Source: CAVTQY01 sp963736975
GTDB lineage: Bacteria; Pseudomonadota; Alphaproteobacteria; Acetobacterales; Acetobacteraceae
Length of the DNA stretch: 64,000 nt
NCBI GenBank assembly: GCA_963736975.1
Contig: CAVTQY010000001.1
Span: 1,984,001-2,048,000, forward strand
Reading direction: 5' to 3'
Part shown: positions 8,212 through 15,807 of the stretch, piece after piece
How the letters are laid out: each line of letters opens with the position of its first letter
How positions within the stretch are numbered: the stretch's first letter is position 1
The notes under the pieces: generated by a model
The model's input: only the letters and a program-made list of their open reading frames with translations
The model's database searches: none
What the model was told of the DNA's origin: nothing
Translations under genes and position numbers: made by a program

Positions 8212-8898
8212 ATGCCTGTTTCAAAGAAGCCGCGCCGCAAGGCGGCGAAGCGCAAGGAAGCGACGGTCGGCAAAGCCCCGTCGGACTGGAGGGGGTTGGA
8301 GGCTGTGCTTGCGTCCATGAGCGGCGGCAGCGATGACGAAGCGATCACCGAGGCGCAGCAAGTCATGTACGAAGCCTGGGACCGACCGACGTCCCGCTCT
8401 CGGATTGCCCTTGCTGCCAAGGCACTCGGCATTTCGCCTCTGTGCGCGGATGCCTACAATCTTCTGGCCCAGGAGGCCAGGACGGCAACGGAAGCGCGGG
8501 AACTCTACGCCCGCGGGTTGGAGGCGGGAGAGCGGGCACTCGGCGCTGAAGGGTTCGAGGAATACGCCGGCCATTTCTGGGGCTTTCTCGCGACATGGAG
8601 GCAGTCAAGACGTTATTGGCATCCTATCCCGATGAAGGGAGCCCCTATTGGCTCTACACGCGCTTATCGGGAAGGCCGGGCGAACGAGCCCACAACGCTC
8701 GAGTTGCTGAAGGAAGCCCGATCGGCGAACCAGCATGTGCCCGCTATCCTCGCCGGCACCAAACGCCCGGCACCTTCCAGAAGCGGCTACATCACGATGG
8801 GCGGCGCTGACGAAGCCACCGATTACGTACGCGATTGCGGTTTTGCCTGGAAAATGACCCCTGGAGCGGTCGACTGGCTCGCAACCCACTTTGCCTGA
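8212..8898 (+). CDS. ST7/TPR-like protein, probably decayed internally
   Basis: The 228-codon frame is open from ATG to stop, but only its ends look like one family. The N-terminal part (AQQVMYEAWDRP, LGISPLCADAYNLLA, YARGLEAGE, YAGHFWGFL) and C-terminal part (LLKEARSANQHVPAILAG, YITMGGADEATDYV, MTPGAVDWLA) match a bacterial TPR-type family I recall as about 350 residues. Between them, 8595-8660 encodes the expected piece VKTLLASYPDEGSPYWLYTR in a different frame. So a central segment seems lost and the frame goes off and returns through a second small deletion. The product would lack its repeat core. The family judgement is from memory; the frame change is visible directly. It directly follows murA. 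Confidence 0.6.
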   Translation: MPVSKKPRRKAAKRKEATVGKAPSDWRGLEAVLASMSGGSDDEAITEAQQVMYEAWDRPTSRSRIALAAKALGISPLCADAYNLLAQEARTATEARELYARGLEAGERALGAEGFEEYAGHFWGFLATWRQSRRYWHPIPMKGAPIGSTRAYREGRANEPTTLELLKEARSANQHVPAILAGTKRPAPSRSGYITMGGADEATDYVRDCGFAWKMTPGAVDWLATHFA

Positions 8899-9015
8899 CC
8901 AGCAAAGTCATTCTACGCAGGGCATGAGGCCGCAATTTGCGAGCAGCGATTTCTGACGGTAATACCCGGCGCGCGCGGCCGGTCGGTATCGGCGGCGCCT
9001 GAAGGAGTCACCGCT

Positions 9016-9240
9016 ATGAAGCCGGGCATCCATCCCGAGTATCACGAAGTCACCGTCGTCATGACCGACGGCACGCAATTCACCACCCGCTCATGCTATG
9101 GGAAGGCCGGAGACACGATCCGGCTGGACATCGACCCCAAGTCGCACCCGGCCTGGACCGGCCAGCACCGGATCATCGACTCAGGTGGCCAGGTTGCGAA
9201 GTTCAACAAGAAATTCGCCGGACTCGGGCTCAAGAAGTAG
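9016..9240 (+). CDS. rpmE: 50S ribosomal protein L31
   Basis: L31 is a small 50S subunit protein at the subunit interface. The 74-residue sequence has the family pattern IHPEYHEV, MTDGTQFTTRS, LDIDPKSHPAWTG and KFNKKFAGLGLKK. It is the C-minus, zinc-independent form, with only one cysteine and no CxxC pairs, as is usual in alphaproteobacteria. The ATG at 9016 follows a GAAGGAG ribosome binding site. The hsp20 leader begins downstream. Confidence 0.97.
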   Translation: MKPGIHPEYHEVTVVMTDGTQFTTRSCYGKAGDTIRLDIDPKSHPAWTGQHRIIDSGGQVAKFNKKFAGLGLKK

Positions 9241-9339
9241 CACGTTTCCAGGGGCTTGCACGCCTTCTGGGCCTTGAATCAACGGGGCCCGCGGGCCAGA
9301 TAGAAGGCGCTCGAAATGCCTGTCGGGGTTTCGGGGGAC

Positions 9340-9400
9340 TGTAACCAGGCCGGCCCTGTGGGCGGCCTTCATCGCAACCTTGCTGATGCAGGAGGTTCTT
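9340..9400 (+). promoter_or_regulatory. ROSE-like RNA thermometer upstream of hsp20
   Basis: The leader of hsp20 can fold two hairpins. The first is AGGCCG/CGGCCT with an inner CCC/GGG pair (9347-9368). The second, 9376-9397, pairs AACC with GGUU and places UUGCU (9380-9384) against AGGA (9390-9393) of the ribosome binding site across a five-base loop. The UYGCU-to-AGGA pairing with a looped-out G is the hallmark of ROSE elements, which melt at heat shock and free the ribosome binding site in alphaproteobacterial small heat-shock genes. A possible heat-shock -35 (CTTGAA at 9273) lies upstream. Confidence 0.72.
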
Positions 9401-9874
9401 GTGACCTATGACTTCGCACCCCTTTTTCGTACCGCTATCGGCTTCGACCGGCTTGCTCGGCTGATGGACGCCGCCGCTTCGGCAGCCGACGCGCCGAGCT
9501 ATCCGCCTTACAATATCGAGAAGACCGGCGAGGATACTTACCGCCTGAGCATGGCCGTGGCCGGCTTCCGGCCCGAGGATCTCGACCTGGTCGTGAAGGA
9601 AAACACGCTTACAGTGTCCGGCCGGGTCTCGAGCGAGACCAAGAAGACGGAGGTTCTCTATCGCGGCATCGCCGGCCGCGCGTTCGAGCGCCGCTTCGTG
9701 CTCGCCGACCATATCGTGATCGAGGGCGCGGACCTGCAGAATGGCCTGCTGCATGTGGGCCTGAAGCGGGTGGTGCCGGAAGCGCTGAAGCCGCGCCGGA
9801 TCGAGATTACCGGCGGCCCGCAGGCGCCCCAGGTCGCTAATGACACGCAGGGCAGCCCGGCGAAAGCGGCGTAA
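9401..9874 (+). CDS. Hsp20-family small heat shock protein
   Basis: An ATP-independent chaperone of 157 residues that holds unfolding proteins in the cytosol. The alpha-crystallin domain runs from about PPYNIEKTGEDTYRLSMAVAG through ENTLTVSGR to LQNGLLHVGLKR. The final region carries the RRIEI segment that often holds the I-x-I anchor. I place the start at the GTG at 9401, five bases after AGGAGG, rather than an ATG 21 bases upstream that overlaps the ribosome binding site. The leader contains a ROSE-like thermometer, so expression is likely controlled at translation by temperature. A clear terminator follows at 9901. Confidence 0.93.
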   Translation: MTYDFAPLFRTAIGFDRLARLMDAAASAADAPSYPPYNIEKTGEDTYRLSMAVAGFRPEDLDLVVKENTLTVSGRVSSETKKTEVLYRGIAGRAFERRFVLADHIVIEGADLQNGLLHVGLKRVVPEALKPRRIEITGGPQAPQVANDTQGSPAKAA

Positions 9875-9900
9875 GCTCTAGCTAAGGGTGATGTAAGGCC

Positions 9901-9930
9901 GGGGCCGGCGTCTGCCGGCCCCTTCCTTTT
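9901..9930 (+). terminator. rho-independent terminator after hsp20
   Basis: A 9-bp perfect GC stem, GGGGCCGGC (9901-9909) with GCCGGCCCC (9914-9922), a GTCT loop, and a T-rich tail TTCCTTTT (9923-9930). It lies 26 bases after the hsp20 stop and just before the convergent DUF1192 gene. Confidence 0.85.
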
Positions 9931-9937
9931 GCCCTGA

Positions 9938-10129
9938 TCAGCTCCGACGGAAGAACGAATCGGCCGCAGTCCGATGTGATTCCTTGCGGGCGATCTCCGC
10001 TTCGGCCCGCGCGATCTCCCGCTGCAACTCGGCGATATACTCGCGCAATTCGCCCACCCCCCAGGTGTCCAGCACCGGCCGTTCCAACCGGGCCTTCTTG
10101 CGGGGAACCTCGTCTTCCTCAATTGCCAT
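9938..10129 (-). CDS. DUF1192-family small protein
   Basis: A 63-residue cytosolic protein of the DUF1192 family, common and nearly restricted to alphaproteobacteria; function unknown. It has an acidic start (MAIEEDEVPRKK), a coiled-coil LREYIAELQREIARAEAEI, and the conserved end KESHRTAADSFFRRS. It is divergent from trcR. Confidence 0.85.
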   Translation of the reverse strand: MAIEEDEVPRKKARLERPVLDTWGVGELREYIAELQREIARAEAEIARKESHRTAADSFFRRS

Positions 10130-10265
10130 GCCATGCCTCCGTCAAAAGCAGCATCTCGTCCCTTGACCGACCTTGGGCCGGGCGTCATATCCGCTCTCTT
10201 CCCGCGCGAGCGCCCCCGCGCTGCCTTTTGCGCCCCCGCCCGCGGGTTTGAAGGTGATAAATGCC

Positions 10266-10844
10266 ATGAACCTCCCGCTGATGCCGAAAGCCACCGCCGT
10301 GTGGCTGATCGACAAAACCGCTTTGACCTTTACCCAGATCGCCGATTTTTGCGGCATGCATCCGCTCGAGGTCCAGGCAATCGCCGACGGCGAAGTGGCG
10401 CAGGGGATCGTAGGCTACGATCCGGTCGCCAACGGGCAGCTCACGATGCAGGAAATCCGCCGCTGTGAGGCCGACTCGAACGCCCGGCTGCAGATGCTGC
10501 CGAGTTCGCTCCCGGTCCCCAAGCGCCTGCGCGGCGCACGCTACACACCCGTCGCCAAACGAAACGACCGGCCGGATGCAATCGCCTTCCTGTTGCGCAA
10601 CTATCCGCAACTCACGGAAATGCAGGTCGCCAAGCTGCTCGGCACAACGAAAGAAACCATTCAGAAGGTGCGCGACCGGACTCATTGGAACAGCGCCAAC
10701 ATCAAGCCGCGCGATCCGGTAATCCTAGGTCTTTGCAGTCAGACAGAGCTCAATGCCGCGATCGCCGTAGCCAATGAACGATTGGCCCGGGAGGGACAGG
10801 CAATTCCGCCCCCTCCCGCTCCCGAGGCCACCGAAGCGGCTTAG
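10266..10844 (+). CDS. trcR: cell-cycle transcriptional regulator TrcR (DUF1013)
   Basis: A 192-residue protein of the DUF1013 family, named TrcR in alphaproteobacteria and tied to cell-cycle transcription. It contains two helix-turn-helix-like segments: ALTFTQIADFCGMHPLEVQA near residues 16-35 and TEMQVAKLLGTTKETIQKVR near 115-135, consistent with sigma-like DNA or RNA polymerase binding. The PRDPVILGLCSQTELN segment is typical of the family. The ATG at 10266 lies after an AAGGTGAT ribosome binding site. It converges on the DUF465 gene at 10855. Confidence 0.87.
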   Translation: MNLPLMPKATAVWLIDKTALTFTQIADFCGMHPLEVQAIADGEVAQGIVGYDPVANGQLTMQEIRRCEADSNARLQMLPSSLPVPKRLRGARYTPVAKRNDRPDAIAFLLRNYPQLTEMQVAKLLGTTKETIQKVRDRTHWNSANIKPRDPVILGLCSQTELNAAIAVANERLAREGQAIPPPPAPEATEAA

Positions 10845-10854
10845 CCCGATCGCG

Positions 10855-11034
10855 TCAGCTCGCGACCTCTTGGGCCCGCAGGCGTTCGATCTCCTCTTTC
10901 ACCCGCAGCTTCTCGACCTTCAGGCGCGTCAAGGTGTCGCTGTCGGGACGCGGTCGCTGGTCTTCATCGGCGATCCGCATCTCCAGCGCCGCATGACGCT
11001 CCCGCAAGGATTCGAGGTGGGTCTGCAGGCTCAT
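10855..11034 (-). CDS. DUF465 (YdcH-like) small protein
   Basis: A 59-residue helical protein of the DUF465/YdcH family, with the usual pattern HLESLRERHAALEMRI and LTRLKVEKLRVKEEIERL. Members are small predicted coiled coils of unknown role. The ATG at 11034 has a GGAGGAC ribosome binding site upstream. A second DUF465 paralogue (11245-11448) lies divergently 210 bases away, suggesting local duplication. Confidence 0.83.
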   Translation of the reverse strand: MSLQTHLESLRERHAALEMRIADEDQRPRPDSDTLTRLKVEKLRVKEEIERLRAQEVAS

Positions 11035-11244
11035 ATGTCCTCCTTCCGCGGTTCTGCTGCCGCAGCGGCCGCCCCCCAGGACCATGACCCGGACCGCCGG
11101 GGCTGGACCGGAAACTGCTCCGGCCGAAGCATCGTAACCCGGTTGACATGTGCCTTGGCAAGGGCAGGGACAACCCGTCACGCGATGTTGGCGTCGGCTC
11201 CTTTGCGGCTGTGGCACGGCCGCTGCGCGTGCTATGCCAGTTTC

Positions 11245-11448
11245 ATGTTGACTGATCGGGATACGCTGCTGCGAAAGCTGCATGAGCTGCGCAGCGAGCA
11301 CCGCGACCTGGACACCGTAATCGCTCGGCTGGCCGACCAGGGACCGATGGACCAGATCCAGCTCCAGCGGCTCAAGAAGCGCAAGCTCATGCTGAAGGAC
11401 GAGATCGCCTGGCTGGAGAGCAGGTTGATCCCCGACGATATCGCCTGA
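11245..11448 (+). CDS. DUF465 (YdcH-like) small protein, second copy
   Basis: A 67-residue protein with the DUF465 pattern (LLRKLHELRSEHRDLDTVI and LQRLKKRKLMLKDEIAWLE). It is a diverged paralogue of the gene at 10855-11034. I take the ATG at 11245; the frame is open further upstream but that sequence is not family-like. Its TGA overlaps the purE ATG (TGATG), so it is the probable first gene of an operon with purE and purK, an unexpected partner for purine genes. Confidence 0.8.
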   Translation: MLTDRDTLLRKLHELRSEHRDLDTVIARLADQGPMDQIQLQRLKKRKLMLKDEIAWLESRLIPDDIA

Positions 11449-11945
11449 TGGCGACGAAGAGCACGGTCGCGGTCGGCATCATCATGGGTAGTCGGTCGGA
11501 TTGGCCAAGCTTGCGGCACGCGGCAGAAATCCTGGAGCGTCTGGGCGTGGCCCACGAGACGCGGATCATCTCCGCCCATCGCACGCCCGACCGGCTGCGC
11601 GATTATGCGCGGAGTGCACGAGGGCGGGGGCTCTCAGTCATTATTGCCGCGGCCGGGGGTGCGGCACATCTGCCGGGGATGTGTGCCGCCTGGACATCGT
11701 TGCCGGTTCTTGGGGTGCCGGTCGAGTCGGCGGCGCTGAAGGGCTTGGATAGCCTGCTGTCGATCGTGCAGATGCCGGCCGGCGTGCCGGTTGGCACGTT
11801 GGCGGTCGGGCGCGCCGGGGCGGTGAACGCGGCCCTGCTGGCGACCGCCATCCTGGCCGTCTCGGACGCCGCCCTCGCGGGACGCCTGGATGCTTTCCGC
11901 CAAGAGCAGACTAACGCCGTGCCGGAGACGCCAGAGGAGGCATGA
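11448..11945 (+). CDS. purE: N5-carboxyaminoimidazole ribonucleotide mutase
   Basis: PurE converts N5-CAIR to CAIR in purine synthesis. The 165-residue protein is class I PurE: GIIMGSRSDWPS (about 11-22), the ISAHRTPDRL catalytic segment and the AGGAAHLPGMCAAWT loop are present, followed by GVPVESAALKGLDSLLSIVQMP. It overlaps the upstream DUF465 stop by one base and purK by four, so the three are likely translationally coupled. Confidence 0.96.
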   Translation: MATKSTVAVGIIMGSRSDWPSLRHAAEILERLGVAHETRIISAHRTPDRLRDYARSARGRGLSVIIAAAGGAAHLPGMCAAWTSLPVLGVPVESAALKGLDSLLSIVQMPAGVPVGTLAVGRAGAVNAALLATAILAVSDAALAGRLDAFRQEQTNAVPETPEEA

Positions 11946-13072
11946 ACTTTCCGCTGCCACCGAATGCTGTGATCGGCCTGGTCGGGGGCGGCCAGCTCGG
12001 GCGCATGTCGGCGCTGGCTGCCGCCCGTCTCGGATACCGGTGCCATATCATCACCCGAGAGCAGGACAGCCCGGCGGCTCAGGTCTCCGAGTGGGTGACA
12101 ATCAGTGATTACGCCGATCCCGTGTCCCTGCGCGCCTTCGCCTCGGCCGTGGACGTCATCAGCTTCGAATTCGAGAATGTCAGCGCTGATGGGCTCGAGC
12201 TGCTCGCCTCGCTGAAGCCGGTTCGCCCGGCGCCTTCCGTGTTGCGCATCAGCCAGGACCGCGTCGCGGAGAAGGCGTTTCTCAATGGCGCCGGCGTCTC
12301 GACCGCGCCCTGGGCCGCGGTCGAGACTTTTGAAGAGCTACGGGAAGCGACCGCACGGATTGGCCTGCCGGCAGTGCTGAAGACCACCCGCTACGGCTAC
12401 GACGGCAAGGGCCAGGCGCGGCTTCGGGAGCCGGAGGATCTGGAACCCGCTTTTGCCGCCCTGAGCCCGAAGCCGCTGATCCTGGAGGGTTATGTCGATT
12501 TCGCCCTGGAGCTGAGCGCCATCATCGCGCGTGGCGCGGACGGGGCGATGTCGGTTTTCGATCCAGTGGAGAACCGGCACCGCGAGGGCATCCTGGACCT
12601 TTCGGTGGCGCCCGCACGGATTGCTCCGGAAATTGCGACGGAGGCACAGGTGATCGCGCGTCGCATCGCGGTCGCGTTGGATTTAGTCGGTCTGCTCGCC
12701 GTGGAAATGTTTCTCGACGCGCAGGGACGTTTGCTCGCCAACGAGATTGCCCCACGCCCACACAATTCCGGCCACTGGACCATCGACGCCTGCCCGGCGA
12801 GCCAGTTCGAGCTGCATATCCGGGCAATCGCCGGCCTGCCGCTGCCGCCGGCGACGCGACATGCCGATGCAGTAATGAAAAATCTGGTCGGACCGGAAAC
12901 GCTGGCCTTTTGGCCGCAGGTTCTGGCCACGCCGGGCCTGATCCCGCATCTCTACGGCAAGCGGGAGGCGCGGCCGCGGCGCAAGATGGGTCATATCACG
13001 CGATTGTTCCCCAAGGGATCGCTGCCCGGAGAGTTCGGCATCGCCGCTGTCCTGTCACCGTTGCCGACGTAA
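11942..13072 (+). CDS. purK: 5-(carboxyamino)imidazole ribonucleotide synthase
   Basis: PurK carboxylates AIR with ATP and bicarbonate to give N5-CAIR, the substrate of PurE. It is an ATP-grasp enzyme of 376 residues: an N-terminal Rossmann-like start GLVGGGQLGRM, ATP-grasp segments KTTRYGYDGKGQARL and LILEGYVDF, and a metal-binding LLANEIAPRPHNSGHWTIDAC. It starts within the purE stop region by a four-base overlap. A proline racemase-family gene converges on its 3' end. Confidence 0.96.
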   Translation: MNFPLPPNAVIGLVGGGQLGRMSALAAARLGYRCHIITREQDSPAAQVSEWVTISDYADPVSLRAFASAVDVISFEFENVSADGLELLASLKPVRPAPSVLRISQDRVAEKAFLNGAGVSTAPWAAVETFEELREATARIGLPAVLKTTRYGYDGKGQARLREPEDLEPAFAALSPKPLILEGYVDFALELSAIIARGADGAMSVFDPVENRHREGILDLSVAPARIAPEIATEAQVIARRIAVALDLVGLLAVEMFLDAQGRLLANEIAPRPHNSGHWTIDACPASQFELHIRAIAGLPLPPATRHADAVMKNLVGPETLAFWPQVLATPGLIPHLYGKREARPRRKMGHITRLFPKGSLPGEFGIAAVLSPLPT

Positions 13073-13124
13073 CGAATGCCTGTCCGGAACACGCGTCGCC
13101 GCGGGGTGATGCCGTGCAACCTGC

Positions 13125-14153
13125 CTACGCGAACCACGTATCCGGCACTGTATAACCCTGCGGGAACGGATCATCCGGATCGAGCCCATACTGGCTGATG
13201 CTGCTGACCCAGCCGCGGCCGGAAATGCTGTTGATCACCGCGGGAAGTACCCCGACGGAGGTCGTTTCTTCGACCCGGCCGAGGAAATGCGTGCCGATGA
13301 TCGAGACGTGATCCAGGGTTTCGCCGGTTTGTATCGCCCCCTTTGCATGCAGCACCGCCAGTCGGGATGACGTGCCGGTGCCGCAAGGCGACCGGTCGAT
13401 CCGGCCGGGGGAAACGATCACCGCGTTGCGCGCCGTCTTGCCGGTCTCTGTCGCCGTCAGCGGGCCGGCGAACAGCGTCTGATTGATGGTGTGGATCTCC
13501 GGGTTCTCCGGATGCACCGCCGGCAACTGTTTCGCCGCAGCGGCCTTGATCCGCTCGCCCATGGCAACGAGGTCGCGCGCCTCATGCGGCTCGATCGCAA
13601 AGCCGAGCCGCGCCGCATCGACGATCACGTACAGCATACCGCCATAGGCGACATCCACGACGACAGTCCCGAGGCCTGGAACCTCTACGGTGCGGTCCCG
13701 ATACAGCACGAAGGAGGGGACGTTGCGGAAACGCACCCGCACACAACGTCCGTCCCGGCACTCGGCCGACACCCGGACCAGTCCGCCGGGCGTATCGAGG
13801 GTCAACGTGGTTTCCGGCTCGCGCATCGGCAGCATGCCGGTTTCCAGGATCGCAGTGACCGTGCCGATTGTGTTGGAGCCCGACATCGGCACGTAATAGC
13901 GCAACTCCATGATGATCAGCCCGACATCCGCTTCCGGCGCGCAGGGCGGCGTGACCAGGTTGAGCGACAGCGTCACGGCCCCCCGCGGCTCGAACAGCAG
14001 CAGCCGGCGCAATTCGTCGCCATGGTCGCGCAGATTGCACATACGCTCGAACATCGTGGCGCCCGCTGGCGGCAATACGCCGCCGGTAATCACCCGCGCC
14101 GCTTCCCCTTCTGCATGCACGCCCACGACCGTCACCGTCCGCGACCAACGCAT
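13125..14153 (-). CDS. proline racemase-superfamily protein (Ser/Cys type)
   Basis: A 342-residue cytosolic member of the proline racemase superfamily. These enzymes use two opposed acid/base residues to racemise proline, epimerise 4-hydroxyproline or dehydrate 3-hydroxyproline. The first position, usually Cys in MCGHGTIG, is serine here (MSGSNTIG). The second keeps cysteine in SPCGTGTSSRLAVLHAKG. Ser/Cys members are known and linked to hydroxyproline epimerase or dehydratase activity, so racemisation of plain proline is less likely. The ATG at 14153 begins conserved sequence; an ATG 30 bases upstream is possible. No other hydroxyproline genes adjoin it. Confidence 0.85.
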   Translation of the reverse strand: MRWSRTVTVVGVHAEGEAARVITGGVLPPAGATMFERMCNLRDHGDELRRLLLFEPRGAVTLSLNLVTPPCAPEADVGLIIMELRYYVPMSGSNTIGTVTAILETGMLPMREPETTLTLDTPGGLVRVSAECRDGRCVRVRFRNVPSFVLYRDRTVEVPGLGTVVVDVAYGGMLYVIVDAARLGFAIEPHEARDLVAMGERIKAAAAKQLPAVHPENPEIHTINQTLFAGPLTATETGKTARNAVIVSPGRIDRSPCGTGTSSRLAVLHAKGAIQTGETLDHVSIIGTHFLGRVEETTSVGVLPAVINSISGRGWVSSISQYGLDPDDPFPQGYTVPDTWFA

Positions 14154-14504
14154 CTTCCCCCCTATCCAGCGCAAGAGCGCCATACCGACCGCACTTTGGC
14201 GAACCGATCCCTTTGAGGACATCCTCTCGCTGCACGTTGGCATCTTGCGTAGGACCGCGACAAGCGGCTCACGGCCGCATTGCTCGAAGAACAGTTATGC
14301 GCGGTACTTCGACACGCCTGAGGCCAAATCAATTTAACACAGAGGACGCTGAGAGCACTGAGGCCACAGAGAAGGTTTTATTGTTTATCATTATTGCGCT
14401 GGGATCTCTGCGCCCTCTATGTTAAAGTCTTAACTCTTGCGACCGCGACGAACAGGCGGTTATCCACCGCCGGCAACCCGGATGCTGTCCCGCCGCGAAT
14501 TGAA
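14154..14504. other. gene-free spacer with a dispersed repeat
   Basis: Between the racemase-family gene and the livF remnant. I see no coding frame with family features. The main content is the CACAGAG-type repeat at 14334-14425. Confidence 0.5.
14334..14425. repeat. CACAGAGA-type dispersed repeat, hairpin-forming
   Basis: The left arm TTAACACAGAGGACGCTGAGA (14334 onward) pairs with the right arm TCTCTGCGCCCTCTATGTTAA (14405-14425) with few mismatches. The centre contains AT-rich sequence. Related units occur at 23828-23846 and 40496-40634. Such CACAGAGA/TCTCTGTG elements are known as scattered intergenic repeats in diverse bacteria. Confidence 0.65.
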
Positions 14505-14520
14505 TCAAGCCCTGACTGCC

Positions 14521-15056
14521 TCAGTATGTAACGGCACCCGAGCCTGACAGAAACAGCTCGGCGAGCGAGGCATGTGCAGCAATGGCCTCAGCCGGACCGT
14601 CGAGCCGCACCCGCCCGCTTTCCAGTACATAGGCGTAATCGCCCACCTCCAGCGCGAGCCGCACAACGGAAAACGGTCGAACACCGCGGCCCGCAGCGTC
14701 TCGAACGGCTTTCCGCTGCGCCCGATATACGCGGCGAGCAAATTCTCCTCTACGGTCAGGCGCTGGAAGATGCGCCGCCCTTCCGGACAATGGGCGATGC
14801 CAGCGGCGGTGATGCGATCCGGCCGCCAGCCGGCAATGTCGCGCGCCTGAAACCGAATGCGTCCGGCCATGATCCGACACAGCCCGGAAATCGATGACAG
14901 CAGCGTGGTCTTGCCCGCCCCGTTGGGGCCGATCACCACGGCGATATCACCCGGCCGCACCTCAAGCGTGATGTTCGACAGGACCTGTTTCGCGCCGTAC
15001 CCCGCGCCCAGCCCGTCGATGGCGAGCAAGCTCGCGGATGGAATCGAAGTCGTCAT
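14521..15056 (-). pseudogene. livF: livF remnant, ABC ATPase with internal deletion
   Basis: This was the second ATPase of a branched-chain amino-acid importer. The N-terminal 130 residues are good LivF: LLAIDGLGAGYGAKQVL, Walker A GPNGAGKTTLL, HCPEGRRIFQRLTVEENL. After FDRFP the frame breaks, and the normal C-terminus (VRLALEVGDYAYVLESG, GPAEAIAAHASLAELFLSG) continues in another frame near 14665. The missing stretch, about 65-70 residues, holds the LSGGQ signature, Walker B and switch histidine. Without these an ABC ATPase cannot hydrolyse ATP, so the gene is non-functional unless the assembly is wrong. The intact-looking frame read on from the N-terminus stops at 14505. It overlaps the end of livG by 95 bases. 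Confidence 0.85.
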
Positions 15057-15807
15057 CGGTTCCGAGATAAGCCTCCTGCACCGCGCCGTTGGCCTGCACC
15101 TCGGCCGGCGTGCCGTGAAACAACAGCGCGCCGTGGTGCAGAACGTAGATCCGGTCCGAGAGCGACATGATCAGCTCCATGTCGTGCTCGATCACGATCA
15201 TCACCCGGTCCGGCCGTCGCAAGCGGAGCAGCCGCTGCTTCAGCACCGCGGTCTCGGCCGAGTTGAGCCCGGCAGCGGGTTCATCGAGCAGCAGGACGCG
15301 CGGACCGGGAACAAGGGCGCGTGCGATCTCCAGCATGCGCTGCCGTCCGTAGGGCAACAGCTCGGCATGTACCTCCGCCATATCGGCAAGATCGAATTCC
15401 TCCAGCAGACGACGGCATACCGCGTAACGCCGCTCGACAGCTCGTCGCGCGTAGCCCGGTACGAGGACCTCACGCCAAGCCCGATGCAGATCCGCCGGCG
15501 CAAGAGCGACCTCCAGATTGTCCAGCACCGTCATCTGATCGAATAGCCGGATGTTCTGGTAAGTGCGCGCCACACCGGCCCGGCTGATCTGGTGCTTCTT
15601 GAGGTGTTCGAGCGGACGGTTCTCGAGCAGAATGCGGCCGCTCGTGACCGGGTAGGAACCGGCAGCCATGTTCACGAGCGTGGATTTGCCGGCGCCGTTG
15701 GGGCCGATGATCGCGTAGATCAGCCCCGGTTCGAATTGCATCGTTACATCGTCAACCGCAGCAACCGAGCCAAATCGCTTGGTGACGTGACTGAAAACGA
15801 AGCTCAT
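14962..15807 (-). CDS. livG: branched-chain amino-acid ABC transporter ATP-binding protein LivG
   Basis: The first ATPase subunit of a LIV-type importer at the inner membrane face, 281 residues. It carries Walker A GPNGAGKSTLV, the LivG-specific VARTYQNIRLFDQMTVLDNLEVAL, a signature region LLPYGRQRMLEIARAL (degenerate LSGGQ, as in many LivG), Walker B VLLLDEPAAGLN and the switch histidine IVIEHDMELIM. The normal end would be near QEAYLG; the extra 30 residues run over the livF start, an unusually long 95-base overlap. The ATG at 15807 overlaps the livM stop by four bases. Confidence 0.92.
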   Translation of the reverse strand: MSFVFSHVTKRFGSVAAVDDVTMQFEPGLIYAIIGPNGAGKSTLVNMAAGSYPVTSGRILLENRPLEHLKKHQISRAGVARTYQNIRLFDQMTVLDNLEVALAPADLHRAWREVLVPGYARRAVERRYAVCRRLLEEFDLADMAEVHAELLPYGRQRMLEIARALVPGPRVLLLDEPAAGLNSAETAVLKQRLLRLRRPDRVMIVIEHDMELIMSLSDRIYVLHHGALLFHGTPAEVQANGAVQEAYLGTDDDFDSIRELARHRRAGRGVRRETGPVEHHA

